From assembly GCA_900764105.1 (NCBI GenBank), contig CAAFMS010000008.1, positions 1-53,567 of the forward strand: a DNA stretch of 53,567 bases. Direction: 5' to 3'. The DNA comes from Clostridia bacterium (GTDB lineage Bacteria > Bacillota > Clostridia > Christensenellales > Borkfalkiaceae). Under the pieces are notes generated by a model, which had not been told where the DNA came from, did no database searches, and saw only the letters and a list, made by a program, of their open reading frames with translations. Positions 33,404 through 40,890 of the stretch are shown here, piece after piece. Position 1 is the stretch's first letter, and every line of letters begins with the position of its first letter. The translations under genes and the position numbers were made by a program.

Positions 33404-34654
33404 TTATCTTGCGGATAAAACATCCTTTTCGTACTTCATGATCTCGTCGTACCACGAAGTATCGGCGGCAACTCCGCATTCTCTGCAATATTCAGCCCAG
33501 ACGTCGCCGAACGGCATGGTCTTCATTTCTTCCTGCATTACCATAAGTTTCGTGAAGTTCGCCTCATCCTGCAACTTTTTAAGCGTCGCATAAGGCGTAA
33601 CCATAGCGGAAAGAAGAGCCTTTTGCCAACTTCTGATACCTACAACCCAAGCCGAAATACGGTTGATGCTCGCGTCGAAGTAATCGAGAGCCATATAAAC
33701 CCTGTCCAAAGCGTCGCATCTGACGATTTCCTTAGCCATTTCTTTCGTCTCGTCGTCGAAAAGAAGAACGTGGTCGGAATCCCATCTTACGCCCCTCGTT
33801 ATATGCAAAGCAATCTCGGGGAAGAAGCACAAAAGCGCGGGGATCTTATCCGAAACGAGTTCTGTCGGGTGATAGTGTCCGTTGTCCATAAGCGGAAGGC
33901 AACCTTCGTGCATTGCGGCGAAACTTAAAGTAAATTCCGCGCTGCCCGCCGTATAAGATTCTACGCCTATTCCGAATACTTTCGACTCGACGCACGGTTT
34001 TACGAGATTTCTGTCGAACGGTTCGGAAAGAATTTCTTCAATCGATTTCTTATACCTGAGTCTCGGTCCCATTCTGTCTGCGGGAACGTCCTTGAATCCG
34101 TCGCCTATCCAGATATTCATTACGCAGGGAATACCCGTTTCTTTTGCGAAATATTCGGATATTCTCACGCAAGCCTTGCCGTGATCTACCCAGAACTTTC
34201 TGACGTTTTCATCGGGGCTTGTAAGCGTAAGTCCGTTTTTAACCATGGGGTGCGAGAAGAACGTGGGGTTAAAGTCGATACCCATTCCCCTCTCCTTCGC
34301 AAATTCAACCCATTTTTTGAAGTGCTTGGGTTCTATCTTGTCTCTGTCTACGAACTCGCCTTTCTCAAAAATGGCGTAGCAGGCGTGAAGATTCAACTTC
34401 TTTTTGCCGGGGCAAAGCGACATCGCCTTGTCCATATCCTGCATAAGTTGTTCGGGAGTTTTAGCCTTACCGGGATAATTTCCCGTAGTCTGAATACCGC
34501 CCGTTAAAGGTCCGTCGTGATCGAAACCCGTAACGTCGTCACCCTGCCAGCAATGTACGGCAATCGGAACGGTTTTAAGTTTTTTTATAGCGGCGTCGGT
34601 ATCGACTCCGTATTTAGCGTATATGGCTTTCGCCTCTTCGTATCTGGAATTCAT
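33404..34654 (-). CDS. rhaA: L-rhamnose isomerase
   Basis: Converts L-rhamnose to L-rhamnulose. The 416-residue protein matches RhaA: AVHCWQGDDVTGFD near the N terminus, LNLHACYAI, LTLTSPDENVRKFWVDHGKACVRISEYF, MNIWIGDGFKDVPADRMGPRLRYKKSL-type segment, MDNGHYHPTELVSDKIPALL, and RWDSDHVLLFDDE with metal ligands. The start follows AAAGGAGAGG by 4 nt. Rhamnulokinase lies 2 kb upstream on the same strand, but two unrelated genes separate them, so regulation may be split. Confidence 0.96.
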   Translation of the reverse strand: MNSRYEEAKAIYAKYGVDTDAAIKKLKTVPIAVHCWQGDDVTGFDHDGPLTGGIQTTGNYPGKAKTPEQLMQDMDKAMSLCPGKKKLNLHACYAIFEKGEFVDRDKIEPKHFKKWVEFAKERGMGIDFNPTFFSHPMVKNGLTLTSPDENVRKFWVDHGKACVRISEYFAKETGIPCVMNIWIGDGFKDVPADRMGPRLRYKKSIEEILSEPFDRNLVKPCVESKVFGIGVESYTAGSAEFTLSFAAMHEGCLPLMDNGHYHPTELVSDKIPALLCFFPEIALHITRGVRWDSDHVLLFDDETKEMAKEIVRCDALDRVYMALDYFDASINRISAWVVGIRSWQKALLSAMVTPYATLKKLQDEANFTKLMVMQEEMKTMPFGDVWAEYCRECGVAADTSWYDEIMKYEKDVLSAR

Positions 34655-34699
34655 GTCCTCTCCTTTTGCAAACGGTGTTTTACACCTTATATCGGCTAT

Positions 34700-34729
34700 A
34701 TTATAATATGTTTATACCCGAATTGTCAA
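34700..34729 (-). promoter_or_regulatory. Promoter of rhaA
   Basis: TTGACA (34724-34729), 18-bp spacer, TATAAT (34700-34705) on the minus strand. A small GGTGT/ACACC hairpin lies in the leader. Confidence 0.8.
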
Positions 34730-34771
34730 CCGAAAATATAAAAACAGCGATAAATTTTACAAAACTATAAC

Positions 34772-36019
34772 TTAATCGGCTATGTTTTTCCCGACGAGCG
34801 ATACGCAATATCTCTCGAAGTTCATTCTGTCCAAAAGTTCGCCTATTTTATCTATGCTCAGATTTTTAACTCGTTCGAGTTTGGCGTCAACGTCGAATAT
34901 TTTATCCGTCGAAAGGAGATATTTCGAGTATAAAAGCATTTGCGAGGAAGTGCTTTCTTGTCCGAAAGCAAACGAACTTATAGTCTGCGCCTTTCCCCTC
35001 TCGAACTCCTCTTTCGTAATGCCGTTTCTCTTCAACTCTTTTAAAACGTCGAAGATAGCCGAGACGGCGTTTTCCGCGCTCTCGGGCGTAACGCCTGCGT
35101 AAACCGCGAAAGTCCCCGTCGAAAGGTAGCAGGACGGATAGGAATATACGGTGTAACAAAGTCCCATTTCTTCCCTTATTTTCTGAAAAAGCCTGCTGCT
35201 CATTCCCGCGCCCGTAACGTTGTTTAAAACGTTCATCGAGTCAATCATATCGTCGTCGTATTTTATTCCTTCGAAAGCAAGTCCGATATGCGTTTGCTCT
35301 ATATCTTTTTTAACTTTTTTAACGCCTTCGATTAGAGCGAAATCGCCGCCGTTTTTCTCTTCCGATTTCAAATCGGAAACATAGGGCAAAAAGTACTTTT
35401 CTACGAGTTTCTCGGCGGTTTCTTTCGTAATGCGTCCCGCGAAAGAGATTACCGCGTTATCGGCGTTATAAAACCGCTTTCTGAATTTCTCTATTCCCGA
35501 TTTATCGAACGATTTTACGTTTTCGTAAGTTCCGAGAATCGTCTTTCCGAGTCCCTGATTGCCGAAATACGCCTCCGAAAGATTGTCGAGACATAGGTCC
35601 TCGGGGGTATCGAGACACATATTTATCTCCTCGATAACTACGCCCTTTTCCTTTTCGAGTTCGGCTTTTTTATAAGTCGAATTTAAAAACATATCCGACA
35701 GAAGTTCAAAAGAACGCTCCAACGCCGTTTCGGTACTCTTGACGTAATAGCAGGTCGTTTCTTTTGAGGTAAACGCATTGACCTGAGACCCTATATCGTC
35801 GAACGCGGACGAAAGTCCGTAAGAATTAAATCTCTTCGTCCCTTTGAACGTGGTGTGTTCTATGAAATGAGATATGCCGTTTTCGCTTTCGTTTTCAAAA
35901 CAACTGCCGACTCCTACCATAATTCCCGCGGTGACGGAAAGCATCGCTTCCATGGGGACGACTACGAGCCTCAGTCCGTTATCGTATCTTTTTTCAAATA
36001 TCATATTCCTTGTATACAT
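34772..36019 (-). CDS. M16-family zinc peptidase (MlpA/YmxG-like)
   Basis: A 415-residue pitrilysin-type protease. The inverted zinc motif HFIEH is near residue 51, and EKGVVIEEINM supplies the downstream Glu. Its second domain keeps the fold but not the motif, as in mitochondrial-processing-peptidase-like bacterial enzymes. Order behind a YlxY-like deacetylase matches ylxY-mlpA of Bacillus. The frame starts at ATG 36019, but ATG 36004 would make a classic ATGA overlap with the upstream stop and has AAGGA just before it; both are possible. Confidence 0.88.
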   Translation of the reverse strand: MYTRNMIFEKRYDNGLRLVVVPMEAMLSVTAGIMVGVGSCFENESENGISHFIEHTTFKGTKRFNSYGLSSAFDDIGSQVNAFTSKETTCYYVKSTETALERSFELLSDMFLNSTYKKAELEKEKGVVIEEINMCLDTPEDLCLDNLSEAYFGNQGLGKTILGTYENVKSFDKSGIEKFRKRFYNADNAVISFAGRITKETAEKLVEKYFLPYVSDLKSEEKNGGDFALIEGVKKVKKDIEQTHIGLAFEGIKYDDDMIDSMNVLNNVTGAGMSSRLFQKIREEMGLCYTVYSYPSCYLSTGTFAVYAGVTPESAENAVSAIFDVLKELKRNGITKEEFERGKAQTISSFAFGQESTSSQMLLYSKYLLSTDKIFDVDAKLERVKNLSIDKIGELLDRMNFERYCVSLVGKNIAD

Positions 36020-36720
36020 TCGCTTATAGCGACCGCTCTCAGACCGATTTTTTCGTAATAATCGAGTATATCGGGCAACGCCTTTAAAGTATGTTCTTTC
36101 GGGTGCATAAGTATAATATCTCCCCCCGAAACGTTTTTAGTCGCTCTGTTATATACGGTCGTCGCGTTTTTATCACGCCAGTCGATAGTGTCCTTACTCC
36201 ACAGTATGGTTTTATAGCCCATCGACTCGGCGACTTTCAAAGTAGTTTTGGAAAACGCTCCCGACGGCGGCGTGAAGTACTTTATTTCAACGCCCGTTTC
36301 TTTCTTTATAAGGGCGTGCAGAAGTTCCATTTCCGCTCTGTTCTGCTCTTCGGTCAGTTTGGAATGGTCTTTATGAAAATACCCGTGGCTGCCTATTTCG
36401 TGACCTTTTTCAAGTATCTTTTTTACCGTATCGATATTGTCGTCAGCCCAACAGCCGCCGATGAAAAAAGTCGCTTTGGCGTTTTTTTCGTCTAAAACGT
36501 CGAGTATTCCCTCTACGATTTCCGTTCCCTCGTACACGTTGAACGAAAGAGCGACTCCGTTTTTACTCCTGTCGCCGTTGTAGATAGGAGCGTAACCCTT
36601 GCCGCCGTTTAAAACGACCGTTTCGCCGGGAATAGAACAAACCGCGACAATTCCGCAGATTATAAATACCAGAATTATCGCGGTTATAACGCTGAGTTTC
36701 CTGTCGTTTAGTTTTAACAA
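36001..36720 (-). CDS. YlxY-like polysaccharide deacetylase homologue with altered active site
   Basis: A 239-residue protein with an N-terminal membrane anchor (VITAIILVFIICGIVAV) and an extracytoplasmic NodB fold. Motif 1 reads ALSFNVYEGTE where active enzymes have TFDDG, so the catalytic Asp and one metal ligand are lost. Motif 2 (GSHGYFHKDHSKL) keeps both His. Motif 3 reads TPPSGAF instead of RPPYG. Sporulation deacetylases of the YlxY group often have such changes. It may bind rather than cut peptidoglycan. Overlaps the M16 gene. Confidence 0.8.
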   Translation of the reverse strand: MLKLNDRKLSVITAIILVFIICGIVAVCSIPGETVVLNGGKGYAPIYNGDRSKNGVALSFNVYEGTEIVEGILDVLDEKNAKATFFIGGCWADDNIDTVKKILEKGHEIGSHGYFHKDHSKLTEEQNRAEMELLHALIKKETGVEIKYFTPPSGAFSKTTLKVAESMGYKTILWSKDTIDWRDKNATTVYNRATKNVSGGDIILMHPKEHTLKALPDILDYYEKIGLRAVAISECIQGI

Positions 36721-36771
36721 AATAATTCACCCCTATACATTTATATTAGTCCGAGGGTGAATTATTACGAT

Positions 36772-38163
36772 TTATCCGATAGTTTGTACGTCGAACGAAT
36801 CTTTTACAAGCATTTTCGCGGAATTTATATCCTTAACCGCTCCGTCGTAAAGAAGTTGAGCGATAATGTTTCCGATAGCGGTAGCCTCTACGGGTCCCGT
36901 CATAACTTTCCTGCCCGAACGCTTTGCGGTGAGTTCGTTTAAGTATCCGTTCATCGAACCGCCGCCGACAATATGAATAGTATCGAACTTCATACCCGTT
37001 ATCGCCTCGATATTGTCTATCGCTTTCGCGTAGCATACGGCTAAACTGTCATATACGCAAAGGGCGATTTCACCGGGGGTTTCGGGGGCTTTCTGATTTG
37101 TTTTGACGCAGTATTCTCTTATGGCGTCGATCATACTCGCGGGGGCTAAGAACACAGGATCGTTCACGTCTACTATGCTGCGGAAATCTTTCGCCTCCTT
37201 AGCCATTAAGACGTAGTCTCCCCAACTATACTTTTTGCCGTGTTCTTTGCGGACGTTCTGTATCATCCAAAGACCCATTATGTTTTTAAGGAAACGAGTG
37301 GTTCTGCCGTAGCCGCCCTCGTTAGTAAAGTTGGCTGCTAAGGCCTCTTTCGTCGCTATCGCTTTCGGACTTTCTATTCCGAGAAGAGACCACGTTCCGC
37401 TCGATATATAAAGAGGCATTCCGAGTTCGGGTACCGCCATTACCGCCGACGCGGTATCGTGAGTTGCCGTGAGTACGACTTTCGTTTCATAGCCGATAAC
37501 CTTTGCGATCTCGGGTTTAACCCTGCCCACGAGCGTAGCGGGATCGGAAAGGGGCTTGAAGAGTTTTTCGGGAAGCCCGAGTTCCTTTACGGTCTCCATA
37601 TCCCATTCTCTCGTTTTCGCGCTTAAAAGTCCCGTGGTGGAAGCGTTTGTAAATTCGTTTTTCTTTACGCCCGTCAGAAGGAACGCAAAGAAGTCGGGCA
37701 TCATCAGAAACCTTTCGGCGTTATCGAGTTTGCCCGAAAGTTTATCGGTATACAACTGATAAATCGTGTTATATATCTGGAACTGCGAACCCGTTCTCTC
37801 GTAAAGTTTTTCAAACGGAATTACCGAATGAAGTTTTTTGATGGGTTCTTCCGTTCTGCCGTCTCTGTAAGCGAACACGTCGCCTATAACTTCGTCGTTC
37901 TTATCGAGAAGCGCGTAATCTACTCCCCATGTGTCTATTCCGACGCTTTCGGGAATTTTGCCGACCGTCTTGCAAATCTTTAAGCCCTCTACGATATTGT
38001 CGAACAGTTTGCGGTAATTCCATATAAGATGTCCGTCTTTTTCTTCCATACCGTTTTCAAAACGGTAAACTTCTTCGAGTATAATTTTTCCGTCCTCGAT
38101 ATGCGAAAGAATGTGTCTTCCGCTCGACGCGCCTATATCTATCGCAAGATAATATTTCATCAT
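36772..38163 (-). CDS. rhaB: Rhamnulokinase
   Basis: Phosphorylates L-rhamnulose with ATP. The 463-residue FGGY-family kinase starts with the ATP-phosphate motif AIDIGASSGRHILSH and has VGIDTWGVDYALLD with the catalytic Asp. The sugar-binding segment QFQIYNTIYQLY and HIVGGGSMNGYLNELTA at the C terminus follow. It lacks an aldolase neighbour in this window. The start ATGATG has no direct SD; GGAGG lies 23 bases upstream behind a small hairpin (see 38171-38191). A TATAAT is seen further upstream but no clear -35. Confidence 0.95.
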   Translation of the reverse strand: MMKYYLAIDIGASSGRHILSHIEDGKIILEEVYRFENGMEEKDGHLIWNYRKLFDNIVEGLKICKTVGKIPESVGIDTWGVDYALLDKNDEVIGDVFAYRDGRTEEPIKKLHSVIPFEKLYERTGSQFQIYNTIYQLYTDKLSGKLDNAERFLMMPDFFAFLLTGVKKNEFTNASTTGLLSAKTREWDMETVKELGLPEKLFKPLSDPATLVGRVKPEIAKVIGYETKVVLTATHDTASAVMAVPELGMPLYISSGTWSLLGIESPKAIATKEALAANFTNEGGYGRTTRFLKNIMGLWMIQNVRKEHGKKYSWGDYVLMAKEAKDFRSIVDVNDPVFLAPASMIDAIREYCVKTNQKAPETPGEIALCVYDSLAVCYAKAIDNIEAITGMKFDTIHIVGGGSMNGYLNELTAKRSGRKVMTGPVEATAIGNIIAQLLYDGAVKDINSAKMLVKDSFDVQTIG

Positions 38164-38170
38164 ATAACAC

Positions 38171-38191
38171 AGCGGTTTTCCCCGCTCCTCC
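38171..38191 (-). promoter_or_regulatory. Ribosome site of rhaB with a hairpin in the spacer
   Basis: On the minus strand GGAGG (38187-38191) is followed at once by AGCGG-GGAAAA-CCGCT (38171-38186) and then 7 nt to the ATG. Folding the hairpin reduces the effective SD-start distance to 7 nt. Confidence 0.55.
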
Positions 38192-38248
38192 TGATTATAT
38201 GATATAATAAATTCTCCTTTTTTGCAAGGGTTTTCGCCGAAATTCTTT

Positions 38249-38950
38249 TTAAACTTCTATTTTTTCGTTTTTAACTGTCTCTTTTATCTTATCTATCGCC
38301 TTTTTCTCTATCCTCGAAACGTAAGAACGAGAAATTCTGAGAAGTTTCGACACCTCTTTCTGAGTGAGAGGTCGTCTGCCGTTTATCCCGTATCTCAGGC
38401 ATATTATTTTATATTCCCTATGAGCGAGACTGCGTTCCATAACCTCTACGAACTTATCTTTTATAAGTTTGTTTTCGACTTTGCTCAGTACGCTGTCCTC
38501 TTTTTCGGCGAGAAGGTCAATAATCGTGAGTTCGTTGCCGTCTTTATCTACTCCCACACTGTCGTACAAAGAAACGTTGTTTTTGTACTTTTTGTTCGAC
38601 CTTAGAAGCATAAGTATTTCGTTTTCTATACACCTTGCGGTATAGGTCGCGAGTTGCGTTCCCTTCGACGGGTCGTAACTGCTTATCGCCTTGATAAGAC
38701 CTATCGAACCCACCGAGATAAGGTCGTCGGCGTCTTCCGCTCCCTGATACTTTTTGGCAATATGAGCGACAAGCCTTAAATTGTGCTTTATAAGAATATC
38801 TCTCGCCCTTTTATCCCCGTTTTCTCTGAAAAGGGTCAGATACTTCGTCTCTTCCTCGGGCGACAATGGTTTCGGAAAACTGTCGCCGCCCACTCCCGAG
38901 CAGAAAAAAACGATTTTAGCGACGATATAATTTAAAAAATCAAAAAAAAT
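38249..38950 (-). CDS. sigK: Pro-sigma-K, sporulation sigma factor with ATT start
   Basis: Late mother-cell sigma factor. The mature part is unmistakable: SFPKPLSPEEE, HNLRLVAHIAKKY, DLISVGSIGLIKAI (region 2), and PLTQKEVSKLLRISRSYVSRIE (region 4.2). Annotating from the GTG at 38893 gives 214 residues but drops the pro-sequence. In-frame upstream sequence encodes FFDFLNYIVAKIVFFCSG, which aligns without gaps with the pro-peptide of Bacillus pro-sigma-K (FVVKELVFLVSY). There is no ATG, GTG, TTG or CTG in this stretch. An ATT at 38950 lies 6 nt after a perfect GGAGGT and is the best start, giving 233 residues. The gene is continuous, with no skin-type insertion. Confidence 0.85.
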   Translation of the reverse strand: MFFDFLNYIVAKIVFFCSGVGGDSFPKPLSPEEETKYLTLFRENGDKRARDILIKHNLRLVAHIAKKYQGAEDADDLISVGSIGLIKAISSYDPSKGTQLATYTARCIENEILMLLRSNKKYKNNVSLYDSVGVDKDGNELTIIDLLAEKEDSVLSKVENKLIKDKFVEVMERSLAHREYKIICLRYGINGRRPLTQKEVSKLLRISRSYVSRIEKKAIDKIKETVKNEKIEV

Positions 38951-39016
38951 AGACCTACCTCCGTATCCGCAGGCGATTGCGTTCTGACGAAATCACCTGC
39001 AACTAAGATAAGTCTA
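38942..39016 (-). terminator. Terminator of trhP overlapping the sigK ribosome site
   Basis: An outer 11-bp stem with G-U pairs (38950-39016 ends) and an inner 10-bp stem GCAGGTGATT/AATCGCCTGC are followed by TTTTTTTT on the minus strand. The 3' arm holds the GGAGGT of sigK and the U-tract is its codons 2-3. Confidence 0.75.
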
Positions 39017-39038
39017 TGTCGTTTTTTGTCGTATTATG
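39011..39038 (-). promoter_or_regulatory. Candidate sigma-E/K-type promoter of sigK
   Basis: CATAGACT (39011-39018) matches 7 of 8 of the sigma-E -10 consensus CATACAHT. CATAATA lies 13 bp upstream (39032-39038) as the -35. The -10 box is inside the 5' arm of the terminator. Confidence 0.5.
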
Positions 39039-39041
39039 TTT

Positions 39042-40256
39042 TTACTTTCTTAATATATCCCCGACTTTTGTTCTTACCGTCGAGTAAATTTTTAGTTTCT
39101 GCTGAACGATCTTAGCGTCCTCCACCAAATTCCCGTCAGCGTCCCGCATTTCGCCTATTTCGATGATTTCGTTGAAATTCTCGTTCGGCGTGAGAAGTTC
39201 GAGCCTGTCGCCCTTTTTGAAACGGTTACGCATTTCGGCTACAAAATATCCCTTCCCGTCCGACCCCTCGGTTACGACCGCGACAAACTGTTTTTCGCCG
39301 CTCGACTGAGTGTCTTCATAGTTTACGGTCTCATCGTTGTCGCCGAACATATAAGCGGTGGTAAAAGCCCTGTGATTAGTCTTTTTCAACTCGTCGTAAA
39401 ACATTGTATTTTTTGCGTATTTATCGCCGATTTTATAATATTCGTCAATCGCTCTTCTATACGCGTTTACGACGGTCGCGAGATAGTATTCGCTCTTCAT
39501 TCTGCCCTCTATTTTGAGCGAACAAATACCCGATTCTATCATTTCGCCGATATGATTTATCATATTGAGGTCTTTGCTGTTTAAAACGTAAGTCCCTCTG
39601 CCGTCCTCTTCGACGGGGAAAAACTCGCCGCTTTTCGATTTCTCGCGAAGTTCGTAACTCCATCTGCAAGCCTGAACGCATTCGCCTCTGTTGGCGTCTC
39701 TGCCGTTGAAATAGTTAGATAAAAGGCATCTGCCGCTGTACGAAATGCACATTGCGCCGTGAACGAACGCCTCCAACTGCGTTTCGGAACAAAATTCGTG
39801 AATTTCCTTAATTTCGGCAAGAGACAACTCCCTTGCGAGAACCACCCTTTCCACGCCTTGCTTAGCCCAGAATCTGACCGCGTATTTATTTAACGTGTTC
39901 GCCTGCGTCGAAAGATGAATTTTTAAATTCGGCGCGACTTCTTTGCAAAGCGAGATAAGTCCGGGGTCGGTTATAAGTACCGCGTCAACGTTTATATTTT
40001 CCAAAAAACGGAAATATTCAGCCGCTTTACAAAAGTCGTAATTTCTCGCGAAAATATTGACGGTAACGTAGATTTTGACGTTTTTTTCATGAGCCTCTTT
40101 TACCGCTTTTTCTATCTCCTCGTCCGAGAAATTATCCGAGAACGCGCGAAGCGAAAAATCTTTTCCGCCTATATATACGGCGTCCGCCCCGAAGTACAAG
40201 GCGGTTTTAAATTTTGAATAATTCCCGGCAGGGGCTAAAAGTTCAACTTTACTCAT
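39042..40256 (-). CDS. trhP: tRNA U34 hydroxylation protein TrhP (peptidase U32 family)
   Basis: A 404-residue U32-family protein. It has the N-terminal APAGNYSKFKTALYFGADAVYIGG and the family signature EAFVHGAMCISYSGRCLLSNYF with CVQACRW, whose cysteines hold an Fe-S cluster. TrhP uses prephenate to make 5-hydroxyuridine at the wobble position. It sits 1 bp after a TrmR-like methyltransferase, the enzyme that completes mo5U, so the two genes form a modification unit. Older annotations call such proteins collagenase or protease. Confidence 0.9.
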   Translation of the reverse strand: MSKVELLAPAGNYSKFKTALYFGADAVYIGGKDFSLRAFSDNFSDEEIEKAVKEAHEKNVKIYVTVNIFARNYDFCKAAEYFRFLENINVDAVLITDPGLISLCKEVAPNLKIHLSTQANTLNKYAVRFWAKQGVERVVLARELSLAEIKEIHEFCSETQLEAFVHGAMCISYSGRCLLSNYFNGRDANRGECVQACRWSYELREKSKSGEFFPVEEDGRGTYVLNSKDLNMINHIGEMIESGICSLKIEGRMKSEYYLATVVNAYRRAIDEYYKIGDKYAKNTMFYDELKKTNHRAFTTAYMFGDNDETVNYEDTQSSGEKQFVAVVTEGSDGKGYFVAEMRNRFKKGDRLELLTPNENFNEIIEIGEMRDADGNLVEDAKIVQQKLKIYSTVRTKVGDILRK

Positions 40257-40257
40257 T

Positions 40258-40890
40258 TTACTTTTTAAGCGAAACGCTTACTCCGTCTCCGACTTCTATA
40301 ACGTTCGTGATGAAATCTTCGTCCGTCGATATGAGCCGCAGAAACTCACGCATGTTGTTTTTTATCGTATTGTGCCTGTGAGGGGTTTTCACTTCCCCGC
40401 TGACGTAACCTCTGAAAAGCACGTTGTCGGCAAATATCACGCCGCCGCTTTTCAACTTGCCTTTCACTTTCGGCAGCAAGTCCTTGTACTTCGATTTGTT
40501 ACAGTCCAAAAATATGAAATCGAACTCGCCGTCGATACCGTCCGCAATCTCCGTCGCTTCGCCGAAAAGACAATGCGTTCTGTCGGATAATCCGAACTTT
40601 TTAAAGTTTTCGGTCGCCAAGTCCTCCGCGGGGCGGTATTTTTCGACCGTGTATAACTCCGCGTCCTTTAACGCCTGCAAAAGCGCTATTCCCGAACAGC
40701 CGACGGAAGTCCCGAATTCGAGTATTCTCTTCGCCTTTATCATAACTGCGGATTGAACGAGAAAATTGAGACTTTCCGTTAAAATCGTAGGTATGCCCGC
40801 TTCCCTGTATTCGTTCCGAAGTTTCATAAGTTCGGGCGTAACGGTCAAAGAGGCGTTTTCTATGATAAGCGATTTAACGTATTCGTTCAT
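40258..40890 (-). CDS. trmR: tRNA 5-hydroxyuridine methyltransferase TrmR-like O-methyltransferase
   Basis: A 210-residue SAM-dependent O-methyltransferase of the Methyltransf_3 family. It has the SAM motif ILEFGTSVGCSGIALLQAL (about 58-76) and acidic ligands YTVEKY and FIFLDCNKSKY, then GGVIFADNVLFRG. TrmR methylates ho5U34 to mo5U34. The assignment rests on the neighbour trhP; family members alone could be catechol-type methyltransferases. Overlaps rnjA by one base (TAATG). Confidence 0.85.
   Translation of the reverse strand: MNEYVKSLIIENASLTVTPELMKLRNEYREAGIPTILTESLNFLVQSAVMIKAKRILEFGTSVGCSGIALLQALKDAELYTVEKYRPAEDLATENFKKFGLSDRTHCLFGEATEIADGIDGEFDFIFLDCNKSKYKDLLPKVKGKLKSGGVIFADNVLFRGYVSGEVKTPHRHNTIKNNMREFLRLISTDEDFITNVIEVGDGVSVSLKK

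Noticed and set aside
38950..39016. Small SRP RNA or a known riboswitch
   Set aside because: The GGAA and GGTC loop signatures of SRP RNA and known aptamer cores are missing; terminator plus ribosome site explains the fold better.
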